DNA of 64,000 nucleotides from Blasia pusilla (Eukaryota > Marchantiophyta > Marchantiopsida > Blasiales). Below are positions 33,401 to 45,200 of the stretch, piece by piece; position 1 is the stretch's first letter, and the number at the start of each line of letters is the position of its first letter. The stretch spans positions 62,372,001 through 62,436,000 of the forward strand of contig CM114271.1 of the NCBI GenBank assembly GCA_050084515.1, given 5' to 3'. The notes beneath the pieces are model-generated. The model saw only the letters and a list, made by a program, of their open reading frames with translations, made no database searches and was not told where the DNA came from. Made by a program: the position numbers and the translations under genes.

Positions 33401-36400
33401 CCTAGTCTTGAAAGGAGGCGTCTGATCGGAGGAATGCGGATGATCTTGCAAATCCAAACAGCTCCGCAGCGGTCTAGGCGAGAACCTAGCGTACAGGAAA
33501 AGATTTGCTTCGCGAGAAATTCTGAAATCCTTCCATGGAAACGCGCAATGGTCCAGGCGAGAAAGAATGAAGCTTACAGAAAAAAGGTTTGCTTAGCGGG
33601 GAATTTGGAAATCCATGGAAACGCAGAAAGACTATTGATTTCCTTTCTGACTTCAAGATATGAATGCGCAGATTTTACGAAGGAGGCGGCCATCCCGATA
33701 GGAAACTTGACGTTCTACGTTCCCTGCGATGAGAGCTTCACTCAAGACAAGAACTCGGGGTTCTTGGCAGGTGGTCTGAAGGGGATTCTCCACGCAGCAG
33801 TGCCGGTACTCACGTCGCTTTTCGACAGCTCGCCCGATAAGTGGGACAGCTTCGAAGAGCTCAAATCCATCTACTCCAAAGGTTTCAATCTGGACCTCGA
33901 GGAGAGCGTCAAGAACAATGACAACGCAGACAACGGTTCCCTGGTTTTCCTCAACACCCTCTTCGCCGCGCAAGGCTCGAACAAAAGCGTCCTCAAGTTC
34001 CCACGGCCGCAAGTTTTCGACAGTGAGCATTCGCATTTCCCCACAGCCCTCGAATCCACATGATGTGAAGCTTAGGTCCTCGCACGCCTTTCGTCTAGTC
34101 TAATGCAGCATAATCTGTTCAGAGACTTGAACTTGTACATTCATAGAGCGGACTTTGGGTTTTCCTGTTTTCAGAGGATGAGAACGCCTGGTTCGAGGAT
34201 GAAGAGTATGGACGTCAGACTCTCTCCGGCTTGAATCCCATAGTCATCAAGCTGGTCGAGGTATGTGCGAGCCGTGGGATCTCTCTTGGTTGAACTCGGA
34301 GTGTGTCTCGGTCATTAGCGCGTTCTTCGTTTACAGGCTCGGCCAACTGCTCGACATTGTTATCACCACTCGGCTCCAGCTCTTGCAGTTCCGCTAGGGG
34401 TACGATGGTGAGATGTATTGGGTCTAACTGCGATGAATCTCTTGCTCTTGCCAGGAGTTTCCACCGAAAAGCCCACTCGACGCCCAGAAGTTTGGTCCCG
34501 CCAGTGCTTTGACTGAGAAGCATCTCGAGCCGTACTTGGAGGGGTTGACAGTACGAGAGGCGAGTCCTTCACTCCTCAAACGCATCCTCCATCATTTTCT
34601 TTTTGTGTCGTAGCGTCGCGTGATGATTAGAGAAGCTCAGCGTTCGAATAAAAAGCAGAGTTCGAGAGAAGTGAAGAGAGGCCCGACATTAGGCAACTCT
34701 TTATGAATTTGAACGTAGACTTGTTTGATCCCTTCCTATTTCTTCTCATGAGTCGGAGGAAAACGACGGCATTCAATCATAGAATGCAACACACGAATGT
34801 CGCTAAATCCCCGGGACCAGCGATTGGTGAAGACGCTAAGCTTAGATCGACTGGTTTTGCAGGCACTTGGAGCGAAGAGGTTGTTCACTGTGGACTACCG
34901 GGACATGTTCCTTCCCTACATCGAGAAGATCAACTCCGCAACTGTGTTGGGCAGCAAGGCGTACGCACCGCGCTCCATCTTCTTCCTCACGGGCGATGGG
35001 AAGATGAAGCCAGTGGCCATCGAATTGTCCCTGCCTGCATCAGGGAGCGCAAAAGCTTCCAACAGAGTTTTCACCCCGCCCACCACCGCAGGAGGCAAGA
35101 AGAACTATCTGTGGGAGTTGGCCAAACTCCACGCCGCCACTATCGACTTCGGATTCCACGAGCTCGTCAGTCATTGGTATGAAATCTCACAACTCGCAAG
35201 AATCCGCTATCGACTCTTGGGCTAGAGATGGCTAGGGAACTGCTCCCATATGGAGGTAGAGGAGAAGTCACGTCTGCGCATTACCTTCTCCTGAACAAGG
35301 AAAAAGCTGGAGCGGTGCGTTGTTATAAGATCCATCTTGTCTTCTGTTGACAGGATGGGGGAAGACTCCATGGATCAGGCTCCCCTCGTAAGCTTGAGAG
35401 TGTTTGACAGATTCGACGTCCAATTGCGAGAGATCCAGTAGATCTGACGATCTCTCTCAAGTAGATCCTGTCATAGAACCATATCATGAGAAAGACTTGA
35501 ATGCTTCTCACCTCTCCGAAGATGAAAGGCGCCTGCCAGATCTATAGTGAAATTGCTGCCACATTTGGTTTCCTAGCAGTGAAAATGTATAATGCATTGC
35601 GACTCCCAGACGTTTTCATGATGAATCCTAATGTTTGTGGTTCCCTGCAGGCTGAGGACTCACGCAGTGATGGAGCCATTCATCATTGCTACGAACAGAC
35701 AATTGAGTAAACTGCACCCGGTTCACACACTGCTGCTCCCGACCTTCAAAAACACCATGTTCATCAACGCAGCAGCTCGTCAGGCGCTCATCTCCGCTAA
35801 TGGCATCATAGAGCTCACATTCAGTCCAGGCTCTTTGAGCATGGAGATCTCCTCCAAAGTTTACGGAGCAACTTGGCAATTTGACCAGCAAGCCCTCCCC
35901 CAAGACTTGATCGCCAGGTACCCATCGCTACGACTCGTCCACTAATTACCACTCTGAAAACAAAATTTCTTTTCTGCGCCATCATTAGCAACTCCCAAAC
36001 CCATTACTACAGCTTTGGAAGAGCATTCGATTCGAAGTGCGTCAGTTTATCTCAAAACTCATCGAGCGTTGCATCTATGTGCGGATTGGGGCGTGTGATG
36101 GGAGTAGTACTCTCCTCAATTCATAGAGTTGACAGCCGTTTCACGAGGTGTGATTGTTTGTTTCGATTTCCAGAAAAATGGCGGTGCCTGCGGACGACTC
36201 GCACCCAGGGGGGGTGAAGCTCGTGGTGGAGGACTACCCCTACGCCAAAGACGGCCTCGAACTGTGGGACATCTTAGAGGAATGGGTGGGGAAATACCTC
36301 AACATAGTGTACGGCGGATCGGACAATGCCGTCAAGAACGACAGAGAGCTCCAAGCGTGGTGGACGGAAGTCGTCAACGTAGGTCACGCCGATAAGAAGA

Positions 36401-36933
36401 ATGCGCCCGGATGGCCCAAAGCGGACTCCATCAAGAACTTGACGCAGATTTGCAGCACTATCTACTGGATAGGTGGACCCCACCACGCCGCGGTGAACTT
36501 TGGACAGTACGCGTACGCCGGGTATATGCCGAACCGACCGTCCAAGATGAAGCGACTGATCCCCGAGGAAGGGACACCGGAGTACAAGAAACTCGTCGAC
36601 GATCCCGAAACCTATCTACTTCACAGCGCCGCTAGCCAAACAGCCACGTCGATAGTCATGTTGACCATCGAGCTCCTGGCCACGCACGCCGTCGATGAGG
36701 AGTATCAAGGGACCCGATTGAAGGACAACTGGATCTCCCAGCCTGAGGTGGAGGCCGCGTTCAAAGACTACGCCGCTAAGATAGAGGCACTCGGTGAGCG
36801 CATCCAGGAGCGGAACGCCAACCCTGGCCTGCCCAACCGTAGAGGACCCGCGGAAGTCCCCTACACGCTTCTCTATCCCAAGTCCTCCTCCGGCTTAACG
36901 GGCCAGGGTGTGCCCTACAGCATCTCTATCTAG
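30451..36933 (+). CDS. LOX: 13-lipoxygenase, probably plastid-targeted (9 exons, 934 residues)
   Basis: Exons by splice consensus and phase: 30451-30865, 31901-32196, 32848-33067, 33672-34022, 34175-34260, 34455-34550, 34863-35176, 35651-35917, 36174-36933; the joined frame is open. Lipoxygenases add oxygen to linoleic or linolenic acid to make hydroperoxides, the entry to jasmonate-type oxylipins. Residues 1-75 are rich in Ser, Ala and Arg and fit a chloroplast transit peptide. A PLAT/LH2 domain (about 80-245) and the lipoxygenase domain (to 934) follow. Iron ligands are all present: His592 and His597 (SHWLRTH), His786 and Asn790 (HHAAVN), and the C-terminal Ile934. Ala635 is the residue typical of S-specific enzymes. 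Thr649-Phe650 corresponds to the T/F pair of 13-lipoxygenases, not the T/V of 9-lipoxygenases. Length is usual for plastid members. Confidence 0.95.
31037..31048. promoter_or_regulatory. Two adjoining CACGTG boxes in lipoxygenase intron 1
   Basis: CACGTGCACGTG, two G-boxes back to back, lies in the longest intron (30866-31900). MYC-type bHLH factors of jasmonate signalling bind CACGTG, so a regulatory role is possible but unproven. Confidence 0.35.
31655..31688. repeat. 15-bp inverted repeat in lipoxygenase intron 1
   Basis: AATTTCTTGAGTTGC at 31655-31669 is the exact complement of 31674-31688, with a 4-bp loop. Confidence 0.9.
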
Positions 36934-39900
36934 AAGTAGCGATGCTCCACTGGAGGATGTCTTCCTTGGGCACGCGGAGCCTTGGGGACGGGAAACGTGA
37001 CTTCGAACTGAGGTGATGCATCCGTGCGTCCGTCTGGGTCGAGTTCCGTGAACTCCGAGTTTAACATATTCTAGGTCTCGCAGTTTCGGGTGTGACACTG
37101 GATTAGTTACTCTGGATTATTGAACCCGGCTTTCTTGTAAATTACGCTGTCTGGTTAAGACTAGTCGACTGTAGTTAGTTGACCACCCAAGTTAACGCAA
37201 CCAGGTACTTTCTGAGCTACATGTCACATACATCCGAAAGATGATGCATGAAATGAGATTGTACTTTGAACGTAAAGAAGAGCTAGAATTAGTCTTTAAT
37301 CAAAGTGTGACTATGTTTTTCTTTTCACATCTTTCACAATAGTCTCATTCATGAAGTATTAAAATGGGTATGCATTATTTTTACCTGTCGTATGCTAGCA
37401 TGAAATTAGTTTGGCCCATTAATTCAAAGGTCGAATCAAAGGGACTTAAAAAATTGAACAAAAGAGGACTTCTTCAAAATCCATAATCGAACAATTAGAA
37501 GTTGGTCGGTTTTCTAAATTTTGCAAGTCTCTCTTTCACTCTTTTTTCTTCTTGAATTGTATTCTTTGAAATTTCAATTCTTCGTATAGAAGACTTCCAT
37601 CTCATATTTTAATGAAGGGGAAAAAGTTACAATCCTTCACCTTTCATTTCCTTTACCTATTGATTTTCTATCTTTTATTTTTTAGATAATTTATTTTTAT
37701 TACAAAAAGAAATATTCAGGTTTCTTTGTGAGTTAGAAAAAAGAGAGTTCTTTATCTATATAATTAAAAGAGGATGGGGTTAGAGAAATCCTCTTCATGT
37801 GTGAACAAGGGAGGAGGGATTGTTATTGTTGATATTTGTCATTTAAGGGTATTTAAATTAAGAGGAAAAATAAAATTAGTCTCACTTAGCTCGATAATTA
37901 TGTTACCCTCCATCTCATCCTCTACCATAAATATCTCACTTAGGTGGATAAGTATGGTACTCAACCTAAGCATGAACCATATGTTACCCTCCATCTCATC
38001 CTCTACCTTAAAGTATCTCACTTAGATGGTTAAGTATGATACCTAACCTAAGCATGAACCATAACTCTTTACTTTCCATAGGCCTTACGAGAACTTGCAA
38101 CTAAAATGAGCCTCATGGTTAATTTAGTTTCACTTTCAAATCTCCCATCCTCCCCCAACCCGCCCCATGGCAACAACATTACATGTTTAGTATAAATCCA
38201 CTTTATTGTTGTTTACCTCTTAGTCATCTATCTTCACTCTTTGACTTGAAATCTTATCATAGTTCTTGTCAAGTTCTTTCCTTATCACTATTTTTAAGGC
38301 ATCTTTCTTGACCTTTTGACCCACACTCTAAACTCAAATCCTTCATATTAAAATTAAAATAATCCCTGAAAATCTCCAAAGTCTCAAACAACATGACATG
38401 ACTCTCTCCATCGATGGGCTCACAAGCGTTCCTCGTGACCTTTTTTTATGGTTGACATCTCCGAAAATAAATATTCAGATTATCATTCTAGCCTACCTAG
38501 CCGCATGAATACCACTTCTCTTCGACCATCAACCGGACGATCTCGGGCTAGTAGGGCATGTTAGTTTGAGTCAAGTAGTGTCTCCCGTACCATTCCTTTG
38601 CAAGTGATATGGCCTGAGCTTGTGATGTCCAACAAGGTACTTACCCAGCACTCTACGGGCACAGCCTGTCTTCAATGGGGCATCTCATTTGGAGGACCTA
38701 AATTGTTTGACGTCCTCAAAGCCCTTGACCATAAAGTAGGGACGGTTTCCATTTATGTCTGAGGAACTTCAATCTTAATAGATTCCATAATTTGGAGGGC
38801 CTGTGACTTAAATACATGCACATATGTCTTGGATGCCCGGCCGTAGGAGTTGAGCGTCCACTTTTCACAGTACCCCATACCCACGCATGGAATTTGGCCA
38901 TATAAAGAATTATGGATTCATACATCCGAGCCTAAGGTACCATTTTGAGATGCCCTAGTATACCACTGGGGTTTGTGTCTAATCTACCACAGAGATCTTC
39001 ATACCCATCATCGCCGCGGGTTCCAAGACGCTCAACAACCGACGACTTCACTCAACCTGGTAAAGATGTCAACATTGTGCCATTAATAATTTTCTTGCAT
39101 TTTTTTCATCAACGAATTAAAAAAATATCATAGAGTAGTAATCAACGCATTGAACTGGTCTTGTCTAGTAGATAAGAAAATTAGAGCCATTTATTACTCA
39201 TTCGTGCCCCGTATCTGAATTCTTAGGGGTCCTCCAGGGTGAGGATGCCCTTTATTCCACTATACGAATCAATATATCGGAAGTTTCTAAACTGATTATT
39301 ACGGCCCCTACAAGAGGTGGCATAATATAAGTTATTTTGCAGAATTCTCAATCCTTTGATGTGAATTTTTGGACCGTCCGATGGATTAAAATAATTTCTA
39401 TCATTTCTGAACCAATTACTCCCTTGTGTTGGTAGTAATGCTCTCCCCACACGAGACCGTTCTTTTTGCCGTGTTAGTCTTCTTCTTGCCCGCCGGATTA
39501 TTCCACCCCAGATTCCGAAATCGCTCTAAGTTGCATCGTGTTGCTCTAGTTTCTTCCCGCCGTATTAGTCTCTCTAAACCCTCCTCCCGAGCCCTCTTTA
39601 AAAACCCAAAACCTAGGCCGTATATTGGTTAACCATGGTGAATTTTGGATGCAAATGTTCTTATAAGGGTTACTATACTAAGAGTTATAAAGCCACTATT
39701 AAAGGGCACGTGGCATTCATTGCGGTCAACTACCTTTCCATAACTTATCTAGATTAGGCTACCTTTGGGAGTACGGATATCGAGGACAAGGAGAGAACTT
39801 GGATTTGTCTCCAATTAGAAGATTGAGGGTCTTTTTCCATGCTTTTCTTAGAATGAAGGCCTCCCTAACTTTCACATAGATATTGACCGAGACAAATTAG

Positions 39901-41385
39901 CACCACAAAATATTACTCATGGACTAGTCCAAACATCCAATTTCCAAAAATGGTACGAGAGGAACACTATGGTGAAGAAGATGAGGGGGAAAACTCAAGG
40001 GCCTACACGAAATTACTTCTTCCCGTGCCCGCATTTTTTGTTTTTCCTTTAGTATCCATGTGCTAGCCTACAACCCGTGAGACATGGCCAACTTCAGTAC
40101 ATGACCTCTTGTTTTGTCATGCTTCATTGCAAGAGGAGGTAGAGTGGATAAAGATGGGATCAAAATTTGCAAACTTTGCGGACTTTGACTATACACTCCA
40201 TTGTTTGAGCATATTAAATTCCAAAGCATACTTGAAAAACCACACCACAAGTCGGTTTTGTGTTCGGGTATGTCAATACGGATGGCCCATTTGAGAGAAG
40301 AAGGTAGTGAAAACACCCATGAGTCTAAAGAAGGGCAAGGGTCAAGTTACCATGCCTTTGAAGGGGAATGGCACAACTGCATACACATGTGATGGTCACA
40401 TCTTTGCTAATATAACATCAAGCTCCCAATTTCTTGTTATGGCCTACCACGGATTGAATGACAATGGTTTCCTTCCGTATGGACTTGGAGAAGGCACAGT
40501 GGTGGTGTTAGACCCTGCATTCATAAGGAAGAGTGGGGACACATTCAAAACAGGAAGATAAAGAGAACGTTGAAGTCGGAACTCACTCTAGCAGTTCACT
40601 TACATCAATTTTTTTGAGCACCTAGTACCGAAGGCAAGAGTCATTGATGAATCAACAATTATTCGCAAGCTCGCATACCAAATGGATCCCATAATTTGCA
40701 AGTTTCAAGGGCTGCACATATTTCAAGGGTCGCGGATATATTGGGAGGGAATCACCTCGTTAGAACCCAATGTCCGCAAATTACATCATCTTCTATCATG
40801 GAAGGCCACGTAAAGCTACTCTATTGGAAATAGGAAAAAACTCCAAATGAAGGCAGATGGCTTGGGAACATTAGGCGATGTAAATGATCATATGGAGAGA
40901 AAAGGAAATGGGAGTCAAATATTGGCACCTATGGCCAATATCAACGTTTGTTAACTTCTTTTGGTAATAGATGCCCACTTTTGCAGGCTAGCGTGTCGTT
41001 AGCAGATGTTTTGGACACCATCACTTCCCTACTAGAAGCTCAAGAGGAAAATTTGCAATGGAACTTGCAAGATGAGTTACCTTTGCTAGATTTGAAATTT
41101 TAAAAATAAGACCACCCAGAGAATAAGCCGTATGGGACGTGCATAGGGTTGAACAAGAAAGGGCCTTAATAGTGCCTTTGGAGAGTGTGGTGCCAACAAC
41201 TAGATAAGATTGGTGAGATAACCATCACATTTTCCAACCTTATGCACACTTTCCCCACCCATGCCCATAGTTGGTGTGGTCCTAACAACTACTCTAAGTG
41301 GTTAGTTAAAAAAAACCCTGGCTAACAACATGGTCAATGAAAGGAACATTCCCATTGGCCAACTAGTTGACACATTCTAACACTC
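36934..41385. other. AT-rich intergenic DNA downstream of the lipoxygenase gene
   Basis: Nothing coding is supported. Short frames (for example 40307-40561) match no family I know. A tandem duplication at 37900-38062 is listed separately. Confidence 0.45.
37900..38062. repeat. 81-bp tandem duplication
   Basis: ATGTTACCCTCCATCTCATC... at 37900-37980 is repeated at 37981-38062 at roughly 90 percent identity. Confidence 0.9.
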
Positions 41386-42140
41386 TTATGGGAAACATGG
41401 GGACTATAGACCCATGTAGAGAGGCAAAGAGTACTGTCGTCATTGGATGCTCAGAAACTAAGCGAACTCCTTCTACATGATCCCAAAGTTATTGAAGCGC
41501 ATGGAAGCCATTAACAATGGTTGCAGTACTAATTGGAGTTCAGAAAATAGTACCACCATCTTCAAGAGACTTTTAGTTTTTCCTTCTTTGTATCAAGATA
41601 TATTGGATAAGGTGCAACTAGTTATATCTCTTAATGCCTGGCACACCAAGAATCGAAAGTATCCTACCCAATTGTTCTTGGCAACATTTTTGGATGGTAG
41701 ACAAAAGTCCATAATACTTGCATATGCTCTTGCTCCTATTGAAAACACCAAAACTTGGGAATGGCTTATTGAGAAACTAAAATATGAAATTTTGGGGATC
41801 TCAAGTCATTGCATAGTGATTTTCTAATAGAAAGAAGGGCTTGATGGAAGTCGTGTGAAATGTCCTTCCTGAGAAAGTGCAAGGTCATTATGCTTTTCAT
41901 TTTGCCAAAAACTTTCCAGGTTTCCCAAGAGTTTTTCCACCAGTGTGCCAATGCCAACTCTCAAAGAATGTAAGTATTATAGGTAGCCTACATCCGCATT
42001 CTAGGTACTTCGGTACATTATTGATCTATTTTCGTTTAATTTTTGGATTTTTAAATCGCTTTCACTTAATCATTTTTTCAAAGGACTTGTATCATAGATT
42101 TTTTCCTCTAGTTCATCTAGCTTCATCCCAAAGCACTCTT
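41386..42140 (+). pseudogene. Mutator-like (MULE) transposase remnant
   Basis: The frame 41477-41827 contains YPTQLFLATFLDGRQKSIIL, AYALAPIENTKTWEWLIEKL and ends at ISSHCIVIF, the layout of the MULE transposase core (the conserved 'D..' strand, then AP/E-N-T-..W.W...L). In the next frame, KEGL then VLPEKVQGHYAFHFAKNFPG matches the following 'RQKGL..AV...P...H..C..H...NF' block. The catalytic Asp of the SDRQKG motif is lost to stops at the frame change near 41825. A piece upstream (about 41390-41480, LDAQKLSELLLHDPKVIEA) fits the region before the core. It belongs to a different MULE branch from element B. Confidence 0.6.
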
Positions 42141-42174
42141 GACCTTGAGCTTTGCAAGCATAAAACTTAGATTA

Positions 42175-42275
42175 AGTCCCAAAGACTCAACTGGTTGAGC
42201 GTTTGATTGGTAGTCGAGAAGGCACCAAAGGCTAATCAGGTCGAGTCTCCCTGAGTGCATGTCGTCTCCCAAGGA
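42175..42275 (+). repeat. Possible tRNA-derived SINE head
   Basis: GACTCAACTGGTTGAGCG (about 42184-42201) resembles a pol III A box and GGTCGAGTCTCC (42239-42250) a B box, about 45 bp apart. This is the promoter layout of plant SINEs. No poly-A tail or target duplication was identified, so this is a weak call. Confidence 0.35.
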
Positions 42276-45200
42276 AGCCTCTTCCCCTAGCCTTGAGAAA
42301 TCTCCTTAATTCGCTTGCCTAAATCGGAACGTGTCGGTTAATTCTTGAAGGTGTGTCCCTTAGCTCAAACCTACATCACAACCAAACACATGTCATGATT
42401 AGTTCATGGTTCAAGGACTTGAGCGGGTAGAGAGGGAGAGTATCCCCCCCTAAAGGTACTTCTATGGTTCTCTAGGGTAACCCCACCTTCCACATTTTCC
42501 CCCTTAGGCCCTTAATTTTGGCCCTCAACCGAAATGTAGTTCACAATCTGCAAACTAGCGTTTGACTAGTTATCCATCAAGATGGCTTGATGGAGGAAAG
42601 AAGCCCACGATTATGACTTTCTTTCCAGGTACCCCTAGTGTGGGTGCAATAGACGTAGCTATCCATGACAACTTTAGTTAGGAATTTGTTTTAGAATGAA
42701 GTTCTTGCAAATAATCTTTGCATACTTTATTCTACAAAATGTCTAACCTTATAAGGATGGGTTTTCTAGATTTGATGAAATTCATGGAAGCTTGGGTTCA
42801 AAAAGGAGCACTTGCAATGAAGAATGCCAAGGATATGAAAGAAATACACTAGTACAATGATGCACTAAGAAAATTTTACTTGTGTGTAGTACCATTTTTC
42901 ACCAATAATGACATGTACGTGGTATTTGGCTGTTGTGCCCTACCTATTGCAATGAAGGATGGCCATCACAATTTTTTACGCATTCCTAGAGGTGCTTCTT
43001 GATCAAGGATCTATGAACTTGGAGAATATAAAATGGTGAACGATGCCAACGTCAGTTTTGCAGACACAAGCGAGGACTATCCAAGTTAGTACTTATTTCC
43101 AAAATTCCGCAAGCAAAAAATTGAGAATGCAAGGGAGACTTCTAATGTTGCATGGAAACACGCTTACATATCTAGATAAGTCTGAACATGCCCAACGATT
43201 TCCCCACATGGGTTTTTTTGTATCGGGATCGCTCGCGCATGCTCAAGACGCGAGGATAGGTGCAAGCAGGGATCAAACATGTGTGCGGGCCACGATCCCT
43301 CACCAGGCCCATATCAAGCCCATGCATGGCCCGTACCAAGTCTACCTAGTTTACGGTAGGCTCGTACAGCCCGTAGGGCCCCCTTAGGACAAGCTCAGGC
43401 CTACCGCGGGCCATGCAAGGGCTCAATGCATGCCTCCACGAGATCATTGCAAGATACATAGTGGATGGCAAGAATGGGCAACATGTGTCTAGAATAGGTG
43501 CGGGCTGGCCAAGCTTGGGTCTACGCCGCAAGTGGGTGGGGCCCAAGTGCAGACAGTAGGAACTCGGGATATGTTTGTCCTAGGGACGGACATGGACATG
43601 TCTACGGTCACGGACTTTATTCATGTGTAACCTTGGAGCTTGCCAAGCCCGCGACATCAAGCAAAAACTATTTGAAGCAGCGTTGTGGATATAGGGATAC
43701 ACGGACTGGATTTGCAAAGTTCACTTATAGTTGCAAATGCAATTTTTTAAAGGTGTTGTTTAGCCATTACGAAACATCCTATGCAAACCTCAACACATAT
43801 AGCACAATGGGAGCTTCAACTTCCAATGTGGCCATGGAATTTATGTTAGAAAGCCACCATGAATTATTCATGACTCCCAATCGTTGAATGATGAGTGCTC
43901 CAATTTGGGTTCTTATCACATTCAAACATAATCACACATGACACTCAAGGTCTTATGCATTCAATAATCATACATGAGTAATGTTGCAATATTACAAGCA
44001 CATTTTCAATGGACACAAGAAATACATTTGCATTGAATATGACGAGTATTACTTTCTATCAAAAAAAAATCTCCTTCCAAACCCTTCATCTAAACTCAAA
44101 CACAATCCTTGAAGAAGAATTCAATAACTTGTTCTATTTCTTTCAAACTCTTGGTTAGAGAGAGCAATGTGAATCTAGTATATTCCATCTTCTTACGAGC
44201 ATTCAAGTGTTGTTGTTTTATGAACTTCAAATGATCATGAATTTGGAAGAACATCCATCAACTTCCTTTGAAGACGCGCAAATTTCTTTATAAGATTTGC
44301 GTCATTGTAATGAGTGATGTATTGGCATTTTAAGGAATTCCCAATGTCCCTCAATATGGAAGTGGTAGAGTTTGATACCTTACGCAAACTTCCTCTTCTT
44401 CCTTCTGAACATCAACGACAAAAGGGAGAGAATATGTCGGTGTATCGTCCAAGTCATAGATGGAGTCCTTAACAAGGGCCTCTTTTCCTCTTCCTTAACA
44501 TTCCACCCTAAACCACCAAGGCTTAGGTCTCCTTGTCTGTAAAATTTTAATTTGCTCGTGTTGCGGCATTCCCTTCAATTCGTCCCTGCCCATTCCCAAT
44601 ATGGAATTTCCAGCCTGCCAAACAAGAAACGTAGGGAGATTTTTGACATTCAAGTCAAAATCAATATCATCTCAAATCCTCACAAAAATATTCCATTGAC
44701 GGCTCACACCATGTTCGCCTCAGTTTTGAGATCCTACCCTATGACTTGTGGGGGATTGTGTTCGGACTTCCCTACTTAGAATAGAGTGATTTCAAACACA
44801 CATTTCTCCTGGTGTCTACAAGTTGCATGCAGAGTATGTGAACTTTCCATTCTCACCAACTGCTACGTGTTCAATATGAAAAACTATGCCCAACATTATT
44901 TCCTTCGACAAATTTTGTCCCTTCCCACTCGGGCAACTGCATAATCCGACATTCTAAGTCCATGACCGCTTTCAAAAACCTGTTACCTCCTTGCGGAAAA
45001 GTCCTCCCCTGTTAGATTGTGCCTAAAGTACCTAAGTTTGCATGCAAATTTTGGTGGGAAATCGTTAATAACATAAATGCTAACTAGAGTTACATCCCAC
45101 TCTCCTCTGCTTAGCTACTAAGCTATAGTGGGTTGGCTATCTATGATCACTCAATATGTTGACGGCCAGCTATGTGGAATGAACCATGACTTAGCAAACA

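Noticed and set aside
40307-40561. Short plus-strand frame as a gene
   Set aside because: No domain match I know, flanked by stops, and set in decayed AT-rich DNA.
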